From Kribbella jejuensis (GTDB lineage: Bacteria > Actinomycetota > Actinomycetes > Propionibacteriales > Kribbellaceae), in NCBI RefSeq assembly GCF_006715085.1, contig NZ_VFMM01000001.1, positions 2,604,001 to 2,668,000 of the forward strand: a stretch of DNA of 64,000 bases, read 5' to 3'. The translations under genes and the position numbers were made by a program. Shown piece by piece: positions 52,501 to 64,000 of this stretch. The notes beneath the pieces were generated by a model. The model worked only from the letters and a program-made list of their open reading frames with translations, was not told where the DNA came from and ran no database searches. The stretch's first letter is position 1. Every line of letters begins with the position of its first letter.

Positions 52501-55500
52501 GTGCGCGATGATGCCGGGGAGGGTGTAGCGCGCGGAGACCCAGGCGTTGATCGGCGGCAGGGTCTTGTCGGCGACCGCGCGGACGAAGTCGTCGGCGAGG
52601 AAGTGGTGGGACCCTTCGTGGCCGTTGTGCAGGCCGGCGAACTCCTGCGGGAGGCGGCTGCGGTCGTGGACCGGGGAGAGGCCGGACAGGAACGCGTCCC
52701 GCAGTGCGGGGTCGACGTTCGCCAGGTCGTCGTCCTCGAGGGAACCGCTGGGCTTGGTCTCCATCAGGTGGCTGATGTCCTCGACGCCTTGCTTGTTCTG
52801 CCACAGCGTCGTGGTGGCGAGCTGCTCGAAGCTGCCCTCGGTGCCGAACACGCGCAGCCGGGACTCACGGATGTGCGACGGGTACCCGACGCGGCGCATC
52901 TCGTTCGTGCGCATGATGCCGCCGTCGGCGAGCTTGAACAGGGCGGTCGCGTTCGAGAAGTCGTTGTTGAACTGGCTGACGTCCTTGTCGAAGACGCCGT
53001 CGCCGCGGTCGTCCTTCACGCCGATCGCGGACACGTGCGTGGCGTGCTGGCCGGTCACCGAGAGAACGTTGCCGACGGCATGCGTCGGGTAGAGCAGCGG
53101 CGGGAACGACGCGGTCTTCTTCCAGTCGTCGCCGCCAGAGTACTGGTACGCGGCGTAGAAGCCGAGGTCCATGTCGTGGACGTAGTCGCCCTCGGAGTAG
53201 AACACCCGGCCGAACGCGCCCTCGGCGAGCTTCTGCCGGCAGTACACCGAGGAGGGGTAGTAGAAGCTGGTCTCGCCCATCATGTAGGTGAGCCCGGTCT
53301 CCTTGACCAGCTCGATGATGCGGGCGATCTGGTCGGCCTCGATCGCCATCGGGACCGTCGAGTACACGTGCTTGCCGGCCTCGAGCGCCTTGATCGCCAT
53401 CTCTCCGTGCAGCCAGCGCTGCGTGAAGATCGCGACCGCGTCCACGTCCGACTCGAGCATCTCCTCGAACGACGCGTGCGTCACCGTGATGCCCTGTTTG
53501 GCGGCCATCTCCGCCGTCCGTTCCGGGATGACGTCGGTCAGCCGCACCTCGGACACGTCCGGATGCGCAGACCACAACCGCAGGAACGAGGGGGCGAACT
53601 GGCCCGCTCCGACCACACCGATGCTGATTCCCATGCGGACTAGGCAATCACACATTTTTCTTCCACGGAAGAACAAATTCAGACGTTGGAACATGTGACG
53701 CTGTCAACACGCCTTCGGCAGGCGTGGCCTGGCTACGGGTGGACCAGGCCGGCTGGGTCCTTGCCGGTGAGGAAGGCGGTGACGGCTTCGGCGGCGAGGG
53801 TGGCGGCGCGGTGGGCGGTTTGGCGGGTGGCGCCGGCCAGGTGGGGGGTCATGACGATGTTCGGGGCGGTCAGAAGGCGCGAGCCCTCGGGTAAGGGCTC
53901 GGACGGGAAGACGTCGAAGGCCGCGGCGCCCAGGTGTCCGGACTCGAGGGCGTCGACGGTCGCGTCGTAGTCGAGCAGACCGCCGCGTGCCGTGTTCACG
54001 AGTACGGCCCCCCGCGGCATCGAGGCGATCTGTTCGGCGCCGATCATGCCGCGGGTCTGGTCGGTCAGCCGCGCGTGCAGACTGACCACGTCCGAGCGAC
54101 GCAGCAACTCGTGTAGATCGACGAGCTCGATACCGTCCGGTGCCTGTTCGACGTACGGGTCCGAGACGAGAACCCGAGCGCCGAAGGCGAGCATCACGCG
54201 GGCGACCCGCTGGCCGATCGCGCCGTACCCGACCAGGCCGACGGTCGACCCGTCGAGCTCAAGGCCGCATTCGTCGTACGCGTACAGATCCGACCGCCAC
54301 TCACCCTGCTCGAGCGTCCGCTGCAGCCGTGGAAGGTTGCGCAGGGCACCCATCATCAGCGCGACCGCGTGCTCGGCGGCGGCGACCGCGTTCCGGCCGG
54401 GCGTCGACGCGACGGCAACGCCGCGTTCGGCAGCGGCCGCCACGTTGACGTTCACCGGTCCACCGCGGCAAACCACCAAGTAGCGCAGGTCGGGCGCGGC
54501 ATCCAGTACGCGTTCGGTGAAGGGCCCCATCTGCGTGACCGCGAGCTCGACGCCGGCCAGTGCGTCGATCAGCTCGTCCTCGGCATCGCTCGCCTCGTCC
54601 ACCTCGGCCACGCGCCCGTACGGCGTCAGCGGCCAGGGCAGCGTCACCTCACGGAACTCGAACGCGACGTCCGGGATCGCGCTCAACGCGGCGGCCAGCT
54701 GTTCGTTGCGGACGAAGTGGTCGCCGGCGAGCAGGGTCTTGACGGTTCTCATCACGCTCCAGAGAAGGTAGGTGCCGGGTCCGACCAGCGCGGGCGGGCG
54801 GCCTCGATCCGGCGCAGGTAGTGGGCGTACCCGTCGGCGTAGAACGCGGCGCGGGCCGGATCCGGGTCGACCTGGCGGGTCTCCGCGATCCATTCCGGGC
54901 CAGCGCTGTCCGGGTCGACCGCGCGCCGGGCGCAGATCACCGCGCCGCGGGCCGCGACCTGCTCGGCCTCGGCGGTGTGCAGCGGCGCATTCAGTACGTC
55001 GGCGAGGATCTGCGTCCACTCGGCGCTCCGGGCGCCACCGCCGCAGACCGTGACGCGCCCGGTCCAGCCGGCTGCTTCGAGGCAGTGCCGGGCCGCGTAC
55101 GCGATGCCTTCGCAGGTCGCGCGGACGAGGTCGGCGGTCGTCGTCGCGAGCGAGACACCGTCGATCGTGCCGCGGGCGCGGGTGTCGACGAACGGTGCGC
55201 GCTCACCGGCCTCCGACAGGTACGGCAGTACGGTCACACCGCCCGCGCCCGGCGCGCTGTCAGCGAGCAGTGCGGGCAGCTGATCGGTGGTCACACCAAC
55301 GAGCGCGAGCACTCGATCGAGCGCCGCCGTACCGACCATGGCCGGCATCGCTCGCAACCACACGCCAGGCGTCCACGTCCCGAGGAACAGCCCCGCAGGC
55401 TCACCGTCAACCGAGAGCTCCCGCGTCACCACCTGGCACGCCAACGTCGTACCCACCGTCAGCAAGGCATCCCCAGGCTCGGTCACCCCTGCGCCCGCGG

Positions 55501-58500
55501 CCGCAGCCGGCAGGTCATAAGGCCCCGCCGAAACCCGCGTCCCGGCAACCATTCCAGTAGTTGCGTCCCGCAACTCCCCCACAGGTCCCTCGGCCATCAC
55601 CGGCGCCAACAACTCCCGCACCCCAACCAAGCCTGTAGCCACCAGGGCTTCCTCGTCGTACTGACCAGTCCTGGGATCAAGAAACGGTGCCGACGCATCG
55701 GAAACATCGGTCGCCCGTACGCCGGTCAACGCCTGCATCACCACGTCCTTGCAATACGCCGCCGTACCGGCCGCCTCAACCACAGTAGGCTCTTCGGCAA
55801 GCACCGCAGCCAACAACGGCCCGGAAGCCCCAGGGAACATCCGATTTCCGGATCGCCGGAACACCTGTTCCACAACGCCGTCCGCGGTCCACCGCTCGAG
55901 GATCGCGCTGCTCCGCGCATCCAGCCACGAGATCGCGGGCCGCACCGCCGCACCGTCCGCGTCCACCAACCACAGCCCGTCGCCTTGCGCGGTGATGGCC
56001 AGTACGTCAGGCCGCGTGCCGACGGTGGCCGCAAGCTCGCCTACCACCTCGTTGGCCGAAGCAACTATCTCGGCGGTCTCGTGTTCGAATCGTCCGGTAC
56101 TGCGATGCAACAGCCGGGTCGGTCGTGATGCCTCGGCCAGCGGGCGTCCGTCGGCGCTGAATGCGACGGCCTTGGTGACGGTGGTGCCTACGTCGACGCC
56201 GACGTCCATGTACCCCCTCCTAGATTTCTGCGACCTCCACAGTCGCGCCGTTGTCGCGAAGTGCGGCGATCAGGTCCTGCGGGGTCTTCTCGTCGACGAT
56301 CACGATGTCGAAGTCGGTCAGTGGGGCGAGCCGGTGCAGTGCGGTGCGCTGCAGCTTGCCATGGTCGACCAGCAGCACCTTGGTCTTCGCCGAGCGCAGC
56401 ATCGCGCGCTTCACCAGGACGATCTCCTCCTCCTGGTGGAACGCGTGCGTCGGCGACACCGCGGACACCGAGCAGAACAGCAGGTCGGTGTGCAGCGCCT
56501 CGACGGCCTCCGCGCACGGCATCCCGCCGAACGAGTCGTGCGTCGCCGAATAGATCCCACCGAGCGCCAGCAGCGTGATGTCCCGCAGTTGCGCGAGCTT
56601 GGTGATCGCGGGCAGGAAGTTCGTTGCCACGGTCAACGGAGTGATGTCCTCGAACAGGTCGACCAGCCCCAGCGCACTGGTGGAGTCGTCGAGCATCACC
56701 GACATCCCGGGCTCGATCATCGTCCGGGCGTGCCGGGCGATCGCGACCTTCTCCGCGTGCGCGGTGTTCAGCCGGTACGCGACGTTGCTCTCGAACACGC
56801 TGGTCGGCTGTGCGCTGACGCCGCCGCGGTACTTGCGGACCACGCCCTGCCGTTCGAGCTCGTCCAGGTCGCGGTGCACGGTCATCACACTCACGCCGAA
56901 CGCCTCGACCAGGTCGTTCGCCGAGACCGAGCCGTTCTTCACGACGTACGCCGCGATCTCGGCCTGCCGGCGGGCGGGACGGCTCAGTTCGGTGGTGTCG
57001 CCGTCGACATCCGATGTCATGCCAGGGTCTCCAAACGTAGAGGAGGAACGTTGTACGCCTCGAGACCCACTGTGCCGTCCTGCCACCGGAAACGCACCAG
57101 CGCCGCGGGACCGAGCGCAGGGAGCAGTCTGCGATAGTCGTTCAGCCGCAGCCCCAGCACCCTGCACACGAGCAGCCGGATCAGGGTGTTGTGGGCGACG
57201 GCGAACACCTTCTGGCCCTGGTGCCGACGGCCGATCTCGTCGAAGACCTCGTGCACGCGGTCAGCCGCCGCGGCCGGATCCTCGCCGCCCGGGAAGTGGT
57301 CGCCGACCGGGTCCAGCTCGAACGCCTTCGCGACCGCGGACGGCAGTTCGCTGAGCATCTTCCCCTCGGCGGAACCGAAGTCGACCTCCCGCAACCGCGC
57401 GTCGACGGTCGGCTCCAGCTGCAGAGCCTCGGCGAGCGGCGCGATCGTCTGACGAGCTCGCAGCATCGGCGAACACCAGAGCGCGTCCGGCGCGTAGTCG
57501 AGCACCCACTCCTTCAACTGGCCGGCCTGCCGTACGCCGACCTCGTCGATCGGCAGGTCTGTGGAACCGGTGTACCGGTTGCCGTGATGCCACTCGGTCC
57601 GGCCGTGGCGGGCCAGCACGATCGTCGTCCTCATGAGCGGTACCCCCGGCGGTCGAGCTCCGCGACGAATTCGCCGTACAAATCGTCGAGCGACCGTTCC
57701 ATACGGTTTGGTATGTCGGGCCGTCGCTCGCCCGGCTCGAGGACACGGGCGACGCGGACCATCAGGCGCGCGGTGCCGGTCAGATCGTGCCCGCCGGATG
57801 CGGCGAGGACGGCCATCCCGAATGCCGGATCGGGTACGGCGGGAAGCTCGACCGGTACGCCGAGGACGTCGGCGCGGAGCTGGTTCCAGTACTCACTGCG
57901 GGTCGCGCCGCCAGTGAGCGAGACCGAGCGCACCGGGTCCGCGCCGAGCTTCTCCAGGTGCTCGAACGCGAGCCGCTCGATGAACGCGACCCCTTGGAGG
58001 ACGGCCGTATACACGTGTAGATCGTCCGCGGTGCTGCCGAGCGTGAACCGCTCGGCCTGCGGCGCGACGAACGGGAACCGCTCACCGGTCTTGGTGAGCG
58101 GGTAGATGACCGCGTCGACCGGGTACGCCGCGTGGTCCAAGGCGTCCAGGTCGGCGCCGGGCAGGAGTTCGGTGAGTACGCCGGCGCCGGTGCTCGATGC
58201 TCCGCCGGGGAGCCAGCCGCCGTCGGGATGGCGGTGACTGTAAACGGCGCCGGTGGGGTCGGTGATGAGTTCGGCGCTGACGCCCTTGAGGACGAGCGTC
58301 GTACCGAGGACCGAATTCCATGCACCCGGGGCGAGGGCGCCGGCGGCGATCTGAGCGGCGCAGCCGTCGGTCATGCCCGCGTACACGGGGATGCCGTCCG
58401 GAGTGCGGCCGAGTTCGGTGCCGGGGCGGACGACCTCGGGGAACGCGTCGAGCGGAAGGCCGAGCTTGTCGAATGCGTCGGCGGGCCAGGACTCGGCGAC

Positions 58501-61500
58501 CAGGTCGTACCCGGTCTTGAGTGCGTGGCTGGTGTCGGTCGCGACCGGATGCCCGACGAGGTGGGCCGCGACGAAGTCGGCGCTGTGGACGACGCGACGG
58601 TTGGTCACGTCGAGGTCGAGGATCTTCGGTAGCGCCCAGGTGGGTTGCATGCTGGTTGCCCAACGGGCCGGGTCGGCGTCGACGATCTGGTCGCGGCGGG
58701 CGGCCGCACGCGCGTCGTCGTACATCAGCGCCGGGGTGACCGGGCGTCCGGTGCGGTCGGTCAGCAGAAAGGTGCCGGACGTGGAGCAGATCGCGATGCC
58801 GTCCACGCCGGTCGTGCCGACCTCGGCCAGGACCGCATCGACGGCGGTCAGCCACTCGTGCGGGTCCTGCTCGTGCCGCACTCCGTCACGGTGGCTGGCG
58901 AGCGGGCGCGATGCCCGGGACAGTACCGACCCCTTGGCATCGGCGAGCACGGCCCGCACACTTTGCGTGCCGAGATCGAGCCCGATCCAGCCCACGTGAC
59001 GCCTCCCAGGTGACTGTTATCTGCGCTGGTAACATAACACCAGATCGCGATAACTCCGCGCCAGCCCTCTGGCCGAAGGCGGACACAGGTCGGCTCCCGA
59101 ACGCCGAAGCATCCGGGAGCCGCAACTGCTCTGGGGTCAGGAGTGCATCAGGAGCAGACCGGGGTCGACCGTCGCCAGCTCGAGCCGACCGGCGTCGACG
59201 GCGCCATAGGCACCGATCGGGCCGCTGCTGTGCCGGCCGTTGCGGTTCAGCCAGAACCGCCAGCCCTTCGGCGCCGCGGGCCAGGCCGGGTCCGGTTGCC
59301 AGCCGACCGGTGGACGCCAGCTGTCGCTGGGCGGTTCGGGCCAGTCAGGCGGCGTATTGAACTTGTGCACGAGCGGGTCCCTCCGAATTCACGCGATCCG
59401 CTACCGGCGGTCTGTTCCTGACGAATCAACGATCCGGCGCACCGAACGTCACGGACAAATCTTCGTAAAGTTTCATCCGGCCTACGTCCACATCCCACCA
59501 TCGAAACAACCGCCCGGCAAGCGCTCTCTCACTCCCCGGACTGCACGTGCATCCGCATCTGAACTCGTTGCCCGATCCCCAAGTTGTCCACAGCAATCAC
59601 GTGGATATCCACAGCATTTGCAGCAGTTATCCACAGGAACGATCGCAGCCGACTTCACGAATCACTCGCACGCGACGCCATCTCCGTCACGGTCCAGATG
59701 CGCGGCATAGCCAGGCTGCCCGCGATACAGCGGCGCCTTCCCCGCGGCGCGGACGGCCGCACAGTTCGCGTAGTAGACGCTGTCCGACGGCTCGGTCGTC
59801 TTCGGCGCCGTACTCTGCGTCCGCTGTACCAACGGGACCGGATCGGTCGTCCTTGTCGTCGTCCGCGGCGCCGGAACTGTCACGGTGCGCGCCGGAAGCG
59901 GCGCCTGCGTGACCGTCGCAGTCGGCCCAGGCACGGTCTGCTGCACGGTGACGACCGGCCCGGCCACCGTCACCGTTGCGGTCGGTCCGGGCACCGTGAC
60001 GGTCGCGCCTGGTGCGGATGCTGCCGGAGTGTTGCCGCCGGCGATCGCGGCCAGGATCACGACGAACGCACCCGCCCCCACGGCCCATGCGGCGATCAGT
60101 TTCGTCGGTGACTCCGCGCCGTACCGGCCGCTCGGCCCGCGACTCCGCGCGCCCCGCGCATTCAGCCAGAACGCCCAGCCAGCCGGCGCAGGCGGCCACG
60201 CCGGGTCCGGTTTCCAGCCAGGCGGTGGTTGCCAGTCCGCGGACGGCGGTGCCGGCCAGCCGGGTGGCGAATTGAAAGTTGCCATAGTGAGTGCCCCCCT
60301 CGGGGTTACATCCAGTCACCATGGCGCTGCGTTACAGATCGTTTCTAAGCAACCTGCGCGTGGGCCTCGCTCAGGCGGCAGGGGATGGTACCCGCGGACT
60401 CGAGAGCGGCGAGTTGGGTGCAGGCAAGCGAGATGGCTTCGGCCTGGGTGCGGCAGTCGGCATACCAGAACGGGTCGTCCGGCTGCCGATCCTCGGCGTC
60501 GTCGATGTCGGCGTACCAGCAGTCGGGCCGGTAATGCACAACCCGCACCTTGAGCTTCATGCCGAGTTCGACGCCGGGTTCTTCGCGCAGGTTCCTGGGG
60601 TTTCGACCGACGTCGAATAGCTCCCCATCCAGGAACCCTGCGTTTTGACGTCGCGTCGTACCCGCCATCAGGTTCGACCAACGACGGAGGAAATGACTAT
60701 GGCCAGGGAACCGCGGGCAGTCCGGAAGGCGCAGGAGGAGCTCGGCAGGGCCTACCAACGGCAAGAGGACACGGCAGACAACTACGCGGAGATGCGGCGT
60801 GCGCTGCGCGGGACGGCACAGGCCCACATGGCCGTCAGGACTGAGAACAAGGCCAACAAGGACGCCGCGAAGAACGTCAAGAAGGCCGAGAAGGCCCTCG
60901 AGAGGGCAGCGGAGAAAGCAGCGAAGAAGAGCCGGGGGCGCTGAAGCCTCCGGAGTCCTGTGGCGGCGGGCTGTTCTGTCCTCGTTTCAATGGTTTACAA
61001 CGATGGCAAAGGCGCGGTAGAACCGAGGACGAGACCGGTCCGCCCCCAGGTTTCGTGAGGTGTGTCGTGAGAGTTGTTCGTGTCGCCGTATGCGTGCTGC
61101 TGTTGTGCGGTGGGTTGGTGCCGAGTGCGTCGGCTGCCGAGGTGCGGGAGAAGGCCGTGTTGTCGCAGGCGTTCCGGAATCCGGTGAATTCGTCGGCGGA
61201 TCCGTCGATGATGTTCTACAACGGGAAGTACTACGTCGCGACCACTCGTGGCGATCGGATCGGGATCTGGTCGTCGGCCAGTCTCGCGACGCTGCTTGTC
61301 CAGCCGGAGCAGGTTGTGTGGCGCGACTCCGACCCGTCACGCAACACGCAGATGTGGGCGCCGGCGTTCCGGCACGTCGGTGGTCGCTGGTACATCTACT
61401 ACACGGCCTCGGACGGCGTGGACGCCAACCACCGGATGTACGTCCTCGAGTCGGCCGGCGACGACCCGCTCGGGCCGTACAGCTTCAAGGCGAAGATCGC

Positions 61501-64000
61501 CGACTTCGGCGAGTACGCGATCGACGGCGAGCCGTTCACGATCAACGGACAGCAGTACTTCGTCTGGACCGGACCGGGCCGTGGTCAGGGCGGACCGGCG
61601 CAGCTGTACATCGTCGCGATGAGCAACCCGTGGACGTCGGTCGGCGGCCGCGTCGCGATCCCGGCCGACGGTGGGTGCAGCGAAGTACGCGAAGGTCCGA
61701 CCCCGTTGTACGGCGCGACGCGCACGTTCCTGACGTACTCGACGTGCGACACCGGGAAGCCGGACTACCAGCTGTGGATGAAGAGCATCGCGAACGGCGC
61801 CGACCCGATGGTCGCGTCGAACTGGGTGCAGCACCCCGGACCGATCTTCTCCCGCAACGACGACACCGGCGTGTGGGGTCCTGGCCACCACTCGTTCTTC
61901 AAGTCGCCCGACGGTACCGAGGACTGGATCGCGTACCACGGCAAGAACACCAGCGTGTATACGTATTCCTTCCGGACGACCCGCGTCCAGAAGATCAGCT
62001 GGAACGCGGACGGTACGCCGAACCTCGGCCGCCCGCTCGCCGCCGGCGCGACCCAGAACCTGCCGTCGGGTGACCCCGGTTCGTCGAACTACTGGATCAA
62101 CGACACCGACGCCGCGGTCTCCTACACCGGCGCGTGGAGCTCGGGATCCGGCTGCGGGAACCAGTGCTTCTGGGGCAACGACCATTGGAGCTGGGAACCG
62201 AACGCGACCGCCACGATCAGCTTCACCGGCACCCGCGTCGCCCTGCTCAGCGTCGTCGACACCGGCAACGGCATCGCCGCCATCTCCGTCGACGGCGGCG
62301 CCGAACAACGCGTCGACTACTACAGTTCGATCCGCGTCGGCGAACAACTCATGTACATCAGCCCGACCCTGCCGCCAGGCCCGCACACCGTCCGGGTGCG
62401 CGTGACCGGCGACAAGAACCCGGCCTCCACCAGCGCCGTCATCAGCCTGGACCGCATCGAGGTGTACTAGCCCTTCAGGCCGGAGGCGAAGCCGCGGATT
62501 ACGTAGCGTTGGAGGAAGAGGAACAGTAGGAGGATCGGCAAGGCCGCGAGGATCAGGCCTGCCGCGACGAGGCCGTAGTTCGAGGTGTATTGGTTGACGA
62601 AGGCAAACACTCGGACCGGGACGGTCTCGTGGCCGGAGCCGCCGAGGTAGAGCAGCGGGGTGAAGAAGTCGTTCCAGATCTGTACGGCGTTGAGGATCAG
62701 CACCGTGCCGGTGATCGGCCGCAGCAGCGGGAAGATCACGTGCGCGAACGCCTGCAGGTGCGAGGCTCCGTCGATCAGCGCGGCGTTCGTGTAGTCGGCC
62801 GGCAGCGAGCGGATGAAGCCGGTGTAGAGGAAGACCGTGAACGGCAGCTGGATCCCGGTGTAGAAGATGATCATGCCCTGGTACGTCCCGAGCAGGCCGA
62901 GGTTGTCGACGAGCTGGTACAGCGGGATCATCCCGAGCTGGAACGGCAGGATGATGCCGACCAGGAACAGGATGTAGAGGCTGTAGCTCAGCCGCGTCGC
63001 CGTACGCGCGAGGAAGTACGCCGCCAGCGACCCGAGCGCGATCAGCAGCAACACGCTGACGACCGTGATCAACGTGCTGTTCAGCAAGGCCGATCCGAGC
63101 CCGGCTTCGCGCCACGCCTCGCCGAAGGCGCCGACGCTCGGTGGCGACGGCAGCGAGAGCGGCCTGTTCGCGATCTGCTGCGGATCCTTGAACGCCAGCG
63201 TGACCAGGACGTACACCGGGAACAGGAAGCCGATCGCGACGACGATCATCACGACCTCGAGCAGGAACGTCCGCGGACGGTACTTCATGCCGTCGTCTCC
63301 CTCGACCTCAGGTACCCGATCTGCACGAACGACACCGCCGCGACGAAGATCGCCAGCACCAGCGCGACCGCCGTACTGTAGCCGAACTTCCCGTACACGA
63401 ACGCCTGTTTGTACAGCACTGTCGACAACGTGTCGGTCGCGTACCCGGGGCCGCCGTTCGTCATCGCGATGATCTGTGTGAACAGCGTCAGCCCGCCGAC
63501 CGTCGACAGCATCACGTTGATCGTGACAGCCGGCGCGAGCAGCGGCCAGGTGATGTGCCGGAACCGCGCGACCGTCCCAGCACCGTCGACCATCGCGGAC
63601 TCGTGCAGCTCGGCCGGCACGCCCTCGAGTCCCGCCAGGAAGATCACCATCGAGTACCCGGCGCACTGCCAGATCACCGTGAACGCGACCGACCACAACG
63701 CGATCGACGGATTACCCAACCAGTCCTGCCGCAACGAACCGAGACCCAACGCACCGAGCGCCGCGTTCAGCCCCGCGTCCGGCGCCGGGTTGTAAACGAA
63801 CTTCCAGAGAAACGCGACCATCACCGGACTGACCACAACCGGCGCGAAGAACACCAGCCGCAACAACATCCGGCTCTTGATCTGAGTATGCACACCGAGC
63901 GCCAGCAGCAGCCCGATCCCGTTCTGCACAACGACAATCGCCACCGTCAGCAACAAGGTGTTGCGCAAGGCCCCCAGCGCCTGGTCGTCCTGGAACAACG

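Overview
The window is high-GC actinobacterial DNA. GTG starts, 4-base ATGA/GTGA gene overlaps, leaderless -10 boxes, RepSA/TraB-type conjugative DNA and large sugar-catabolic operons all fit. Gene content and style suggest a nocardioid actinomycete such as Kribbella; that genus is an inference, since there is no rRNA here to confirm it.

Layout. 1-6.7 kb: stress and small-enzyme genes (P-loop kinase, SnoaL-like protein, CorA, hydroxyacid dehydrogenase, an ECF41-type sigma factor beside its usual carboxymuconolactone-decarboxylase partner, DinB, VOC). 6.8-20.7 kb: a surface-glycan group (SGNH protein, heparinase II/III-like protein, a 923-residue two-lobed glycosyltransferase) interleaved with small DinB/GNAT/Nudix/YCII enzymes, a lone smpB and an AraC regulator. 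Many of these genes look leaderless. 20.8-21.2 kb: relic of an older integrative element. 21,299-34,918: a complete integrative and conjugative element (AICE type) in a tRNA-Thr(CGU) gene. It is bounded by 50-bp direct repeats and carries integrase, excisionase, RepSA-type initiator, FtsK/TraB translocase, a GntR regulator with HAD partner, and cargo that includes a TIR-like / caspase-like / RyR-like three-gene operon.

34.9-39.0 kb: the most unusual part. A cryptic array of eleven tRNA or tRNA-like genes is separated largely by perfect stem-loops and interrupted by genes for an HNH nuclease, the RNA ligase RtcB and a small Cys/His protein. Upstream lie a promoter-like sequence, a 44-codon ORF that uses 33 different codons, and two mutually exclusive hairpins, the second an intrinsic terminator. 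I read this as a tRNA-damage response island controlled by ribosome-mediated attenuation: stalling on the leader would let the antiterminator form and switch on spare tRNAs plus RtcB repair.

39.0-50.7 kb: a minus-strand operon of eight genes, nearly all overlapping by 1-4 bases: alpha-L-fucosidase, FAD oxidase, U32-like gene with an in-frame stop, LarA-like, IlvD/Edd dehydratase, aldehyde dehydrogenase, FAH-family hydrolase and UxaA-like dehydratase. A divergent FadR-type GntR gene and a palindromic operator sit at its head. 52.4-59.0 kb: a Gfo/Idh/MocA oxidoreductase and a second coupled operon (two FGGY kinases, histidine phosphatase, DeoR regulator, hydroxyacid dehydrogenase). 59.1-61.0 kb: small secreted or unknown proteins and a helically phased set of three DnaA-box-like 9-mers. 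61.1-64 kb: secreted GH43-like protein and two sugar ABC-transporter permeases, the last cut by the window edge.
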